This document shows, piece by piece, positions 61,561 to 64,000 of a stretch of 64,000 bases of DNA. The DNA comes from Papaver somniferum (lineage: Eukaryota; Streptophyta; Magnoliopsida; Ranunculales; Papaveraceae), in contig NC_039362.1 of NCBI RefSeq assembly GCF_003573695.1, forward strand, positions 115,795,120-115,859,119. Reading direction: 5' to 3'. The notes under the pieces were generated by a model that had not been told where the DNA came from, ran no database searches, and worked only from the letters and a program-made list of their open reading frames with translations. Each line of letters begins with the position of its first letter. The first letter of the stretch is position 1. A program made the position numbers and the translations under genes.

Positions 61561-61650
61561 CACCAAAACAAAAATATGGTTGAAAGAAAAAAAAATGATG
61601 GTGGATGGGTTTCGGGTCCCCCCGGTGCGTAGTACGGGCACAAACTCTAG

Positions 61651-63068
61651 TATAAGGGAATTGCATAGAGAGTTGATTTCGATAAAACCATTCTTCCAGC
61701 AGAATTAACAAAACAAATTCTCCAATCAGGAAGTTTCGAAGTTACCTTATCAATGAGGAAATCAAAACTGGAGATTTTGTAATCTGACTTTAGCGGGTAG
61801 ATGCCAAGATATTTATCCTCCGTCGTCATTTCCCTTACACCCAAGTCCTGAATTGTAGTTTGTCTACTCCAGATGGGAATCCCTTTACTAAAGTGAATTG
61901 AAGATTTGTCATAGTTAATCATTTGTCCTGACATCTTTGCATATTCCTCTAGCAGCTTCATCAAGTTCTGCACATTTGTTCTTGTATTTTCACCAGCAAA
62001 GAACAAGTCATCTGCAAACATTAGGTGTGTGATTGTAGGAGCCCACCTATTTGATTTGTAACCTTGATATAAATCCTAGATTTCGAATTGATGCATAAGT
62101 GAGGATAATCCCTGAGAGCAGATTATAAACAATGTAGGAGAAAGTGGACATCCTTGAAGAATACCCCATTCACTTCTAAAAAAGACATGAGGAGAACCAT
62201 TCAAGTTAACTGAAAAAGAAGTCGAGACACAAGACATAATAACAGAATGTATACCAGATACACCCAGAATCCCTAAAAAGTCACCCAGAAATTTCCAATT
62301 AACTCTGTCATACGCTTTTGCTATGTCCATCTTTAGTGCAAAGTGATCATTGATAGCCTTCGAGTTATTCATTGAATGCAGTAACTCCTTTGGGTTTATG
62401 ATATTATCTAGGATTTGTCGGCCTGGAAAAAACGCATTCCGAGACCAACAAATAAAATCCTCCAAATATGGTTTAAGTCTATTAGAGAGGATTTTAGTTA
62501 CTATCTTGTATAACACGTTACACAAAGAAGTTGCACGGAAATCAGAAAAAGAAGTAGGGTTTTTTATTTTAAGAATAAATGTTATGTGTGTATGATTTAG
62601 AAGACATGGAAAAGAAGCAGGCCGAAATATCTTTTGGATTTCTCTGTAAATATCATTACATACAGTAGGCCAACACTTTTTTATAAGACACGGGAGATTA
62701 ACCATCTGGACCTGGTGAAGTGAATGAACCCATTTTAGATACAACTGCCCATGTCTCATCTATTGTTGGAACCCTACAAAAAGCATCATTATCCACCGTG
62801 AAAACATAATTAGCTTGAATCGAGAACTGAGGAGAATCTGGCATAACAGGTTGTTGGAATAGGGATTGAAAGTGATGCACCAGAGCACGAGAAATTTCAC
62901 CCTGAGAATCTGTTATCCAACTTTGATTATCAACCATTAGATGGCTGATTGTATTTTTCCTTCTTCTTTCTTGAACAAAAAGATGAAAATGCCTCGTGTT
63001 TCTATCACCATCCTTGGCCCTTTCCGCTTCATACGTTGATCCCAATATGTAGCTTCCACAATGAGGTA
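61651..63068 (-). pseudogene. LINE ORF2, reverse transcriptase part
   Basis: From the right: ERAKDGDRNTRHFHLFVQER, TIDETWAVVSKMGSFTSPGP and DG, a frameshift at about 62700, KKCWPTVCNDIYREIQKIFR, PYLEDFICWSRNAFFPGRQI, MDIAKAYDRVNWKFLGDFLG, GILQGCPLSPTLFIICSQGL, one in-frame TAG, then HLMFADDLFFAGENT (the FADD catalytic box) and KMSGQMINYDKSSIHFSKG. All RT core motifs are visible. The endonuclease part upstream is cut off by the LTR at 63069. Two lesions make it inactive. Confidence 0.9.
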
Positions 63069-64000
63069 TGATAGACACATTTTTGTGTCTAAATTGTCCT
63101 CAATTTTCTCTATGTTGGTACTCGATTTTGTACTTATTTTGGTGTTTTGTGTGTTTGTATGTATTTTTGGAAAATAAACGTTTTTGGAAGAATCGGCTCG
63201 AAAACTGCTAAAGGCACCCCCGAAGACATTTGCTAAGCGGACCTCCGATTTGGTTAAGGGGAATCCGCGGTTATGTGCAACCCAAATTTGTTCTCAGCAC
63301 CCAAATTACTATCGGCACCTCAACATAAGGATAAGAGGCACCCTTCATCTTCAACATTCAAAAAGAATATTTGCGGGAAATTTGGTTCCACCGGTAAAGG
63401 ATTTATTATCTTTAAGATAAGAATATCTTCTTGCCTTATAAACAGGAAGAATTTGAAGAAAAAGGAAGTTATCTTGTATTAAACAAGAGAGATATCATTG
63501 GAAGATTTTATCTTGGATTTTATTCTGCAAATTAAATAAGATATGAGTTTAGTAAAGAAATATGGAGAATAAAGAGAAGGAAAAATTCCTGAAGATATTT
63601 TTAATTAAAAAGAAGAAGATTATGGAGTTATGGAAGAATATATTTGAGTAATGTGTATTTGTGTGTATAAATAGAGAGCTAGAGAGCACATTTGAGGGGG
63701 AGAGTTGGGGAGAGAAAATAAAATCATTGCGTTAATAATTTTCTCCCATTTTCATTATATGTAAACACTTTGAGCAATGAAATTATATTTCGAGCGTGTT
63801 TCCAACCTGATGAGCTTAACCCAACATTGGGATGACGGAGGAAGCTGGATTTCATCAATGTGGTAATTTTATTAATTCTTTTATTTACTTTTTGCACCGA
63901 TTTTAAATGATTTATGATTTCCATTAATCAATTGTCATCTTGTTAGATAGTGTATGCTTAGTCTTAGGTGCTTTAGATACACTATGCTTGTAGTTTACAA
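63069..64000 (+). mobile_element. LTR start, same family as the solo LTR at 36033-37797 (runs off the window)
   Basis: Starts TGATAGACACATTTTTGTGT and aligns with the reverse complement of 36033-37797, including the shared GAGCGTGTTTCCAAC and GGAGGAAGC parts and the ending near TTAGATAGTGTATGCTTAG. Flanking bases on the left are AGGTA, the expected target duplication; the right copy is outside the window, so solo or full status is unknown. Confidence 0.85.

Larger units (their letters stand above)
57436..61650 (+). mobile_element. Non-autonomous Helitron inserted in LINE ORF2
   Basis: The 5' end is TCTCCCCTCC after an A and the 3' end is CACAAACTCTAG before a T, so it entered an AT dinucleotide without duplication. 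A short hairpin (CCCGGTGCGTAGTACGGG, 61621-61638) lies 12 bases before the CTAG end. Removing it rejoins LINE sequence on both sides. No Rep/helicase coding region was recognised. A minisatellite (61205-61560) sits near the 3' end. The inside carries exon-like pieces of unknown origin. Confidence 0.87.

Noticed and set aside
61389..61711. ORFs on both strands over the Helitron end
   Set aside because: They are translations of the GCGAGGCGAAGCC minisatellite and cross the Helitron boundary.

Overview
The window is a stretch of plant nuclear DNA, from a eudicot by its gene content and base composition. It holds two intact-looking genes with GT-AG introns, separated by nested transposable elements. 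The species cannot be fixed from the sequence. The two genes are a miR164-target NAC transcription factor on the minus strand (598-2069, three exons) and MENG, the plastid phylloquinone methyltransferase, on the plus strand (48525-50173, eight exons). Both models close in frame with consensus splice sites. I did not recognise any other host gene with confidence.

Layout. 0-7 kb: the NAC gene, its short promoter, and a complete but internally deleted hAT transposon (2546-6515) bounded by an 8-bp target duplication. 7-16.5 kb: low-information DNA with an unclassified inverted-repeat pair (7345/9325), a tandem duplication (about 9.85-13.04 kb) in which one copy carries a solo LTR (10631-11749), two minisatellites sharing a core, and a small hAT element (15497-16475) whose only ORF is a BED zinc finger. 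17.7-18.35 kb: a decayed Ty3/gypsy reverse transcriptase. 18.9-30.1 kb: a minus-strand LTR element (PBS near 29.9 kb, PPT at 22.6 kb) with gag-like and transposon-protein-like ORFs and no visible pol. It is interrupted by a 2.1-kb solo LTR and by a LINE/18S rRNA chimeric insertion. 30.07-43.19 kb: a plus-strand, gag-only, copia-type LTR element in a tandem arrangement. Its 3' internal end, LTR, PBS and gag start are repeated at an offset of about 8491 bp, and a different solo LTR (36033-37797) sits inside. 43.2-47 kb: a truncated minus-strand LTR and decayed sequence. 47.1-48.4 kb: a non-autonomous hAT element ending 144 bp before the MENG start codon. 51-53.5 kb: a solo LTR with a perfect target duplication. 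53.8-54.1 kb: a short 5'-truncated LINE with a 19-bp target duplication. 55.9-63.07 kb: a large LINE ORF2 on the minus strand, split by a 4.2-kb Helitron (57436-61650). 63.07-64 kb: the start of another LTR of the same family as the one at 36-37.8 kb.

The two genes do not form a pathway. Most of the story is the order of insertions, which can be read from target-site duplications: ATTAG, ATAAT, TTAAC, ATGCTTTA, the CCATATAT/CTATATAT pair and a 19-mer. The most unusual items are the 18S rRNA/LINE chimera, the tandem gag-only LTR element, the Helitron inside LINE ORF2, and several LTRs that each carry their own minisatellite.
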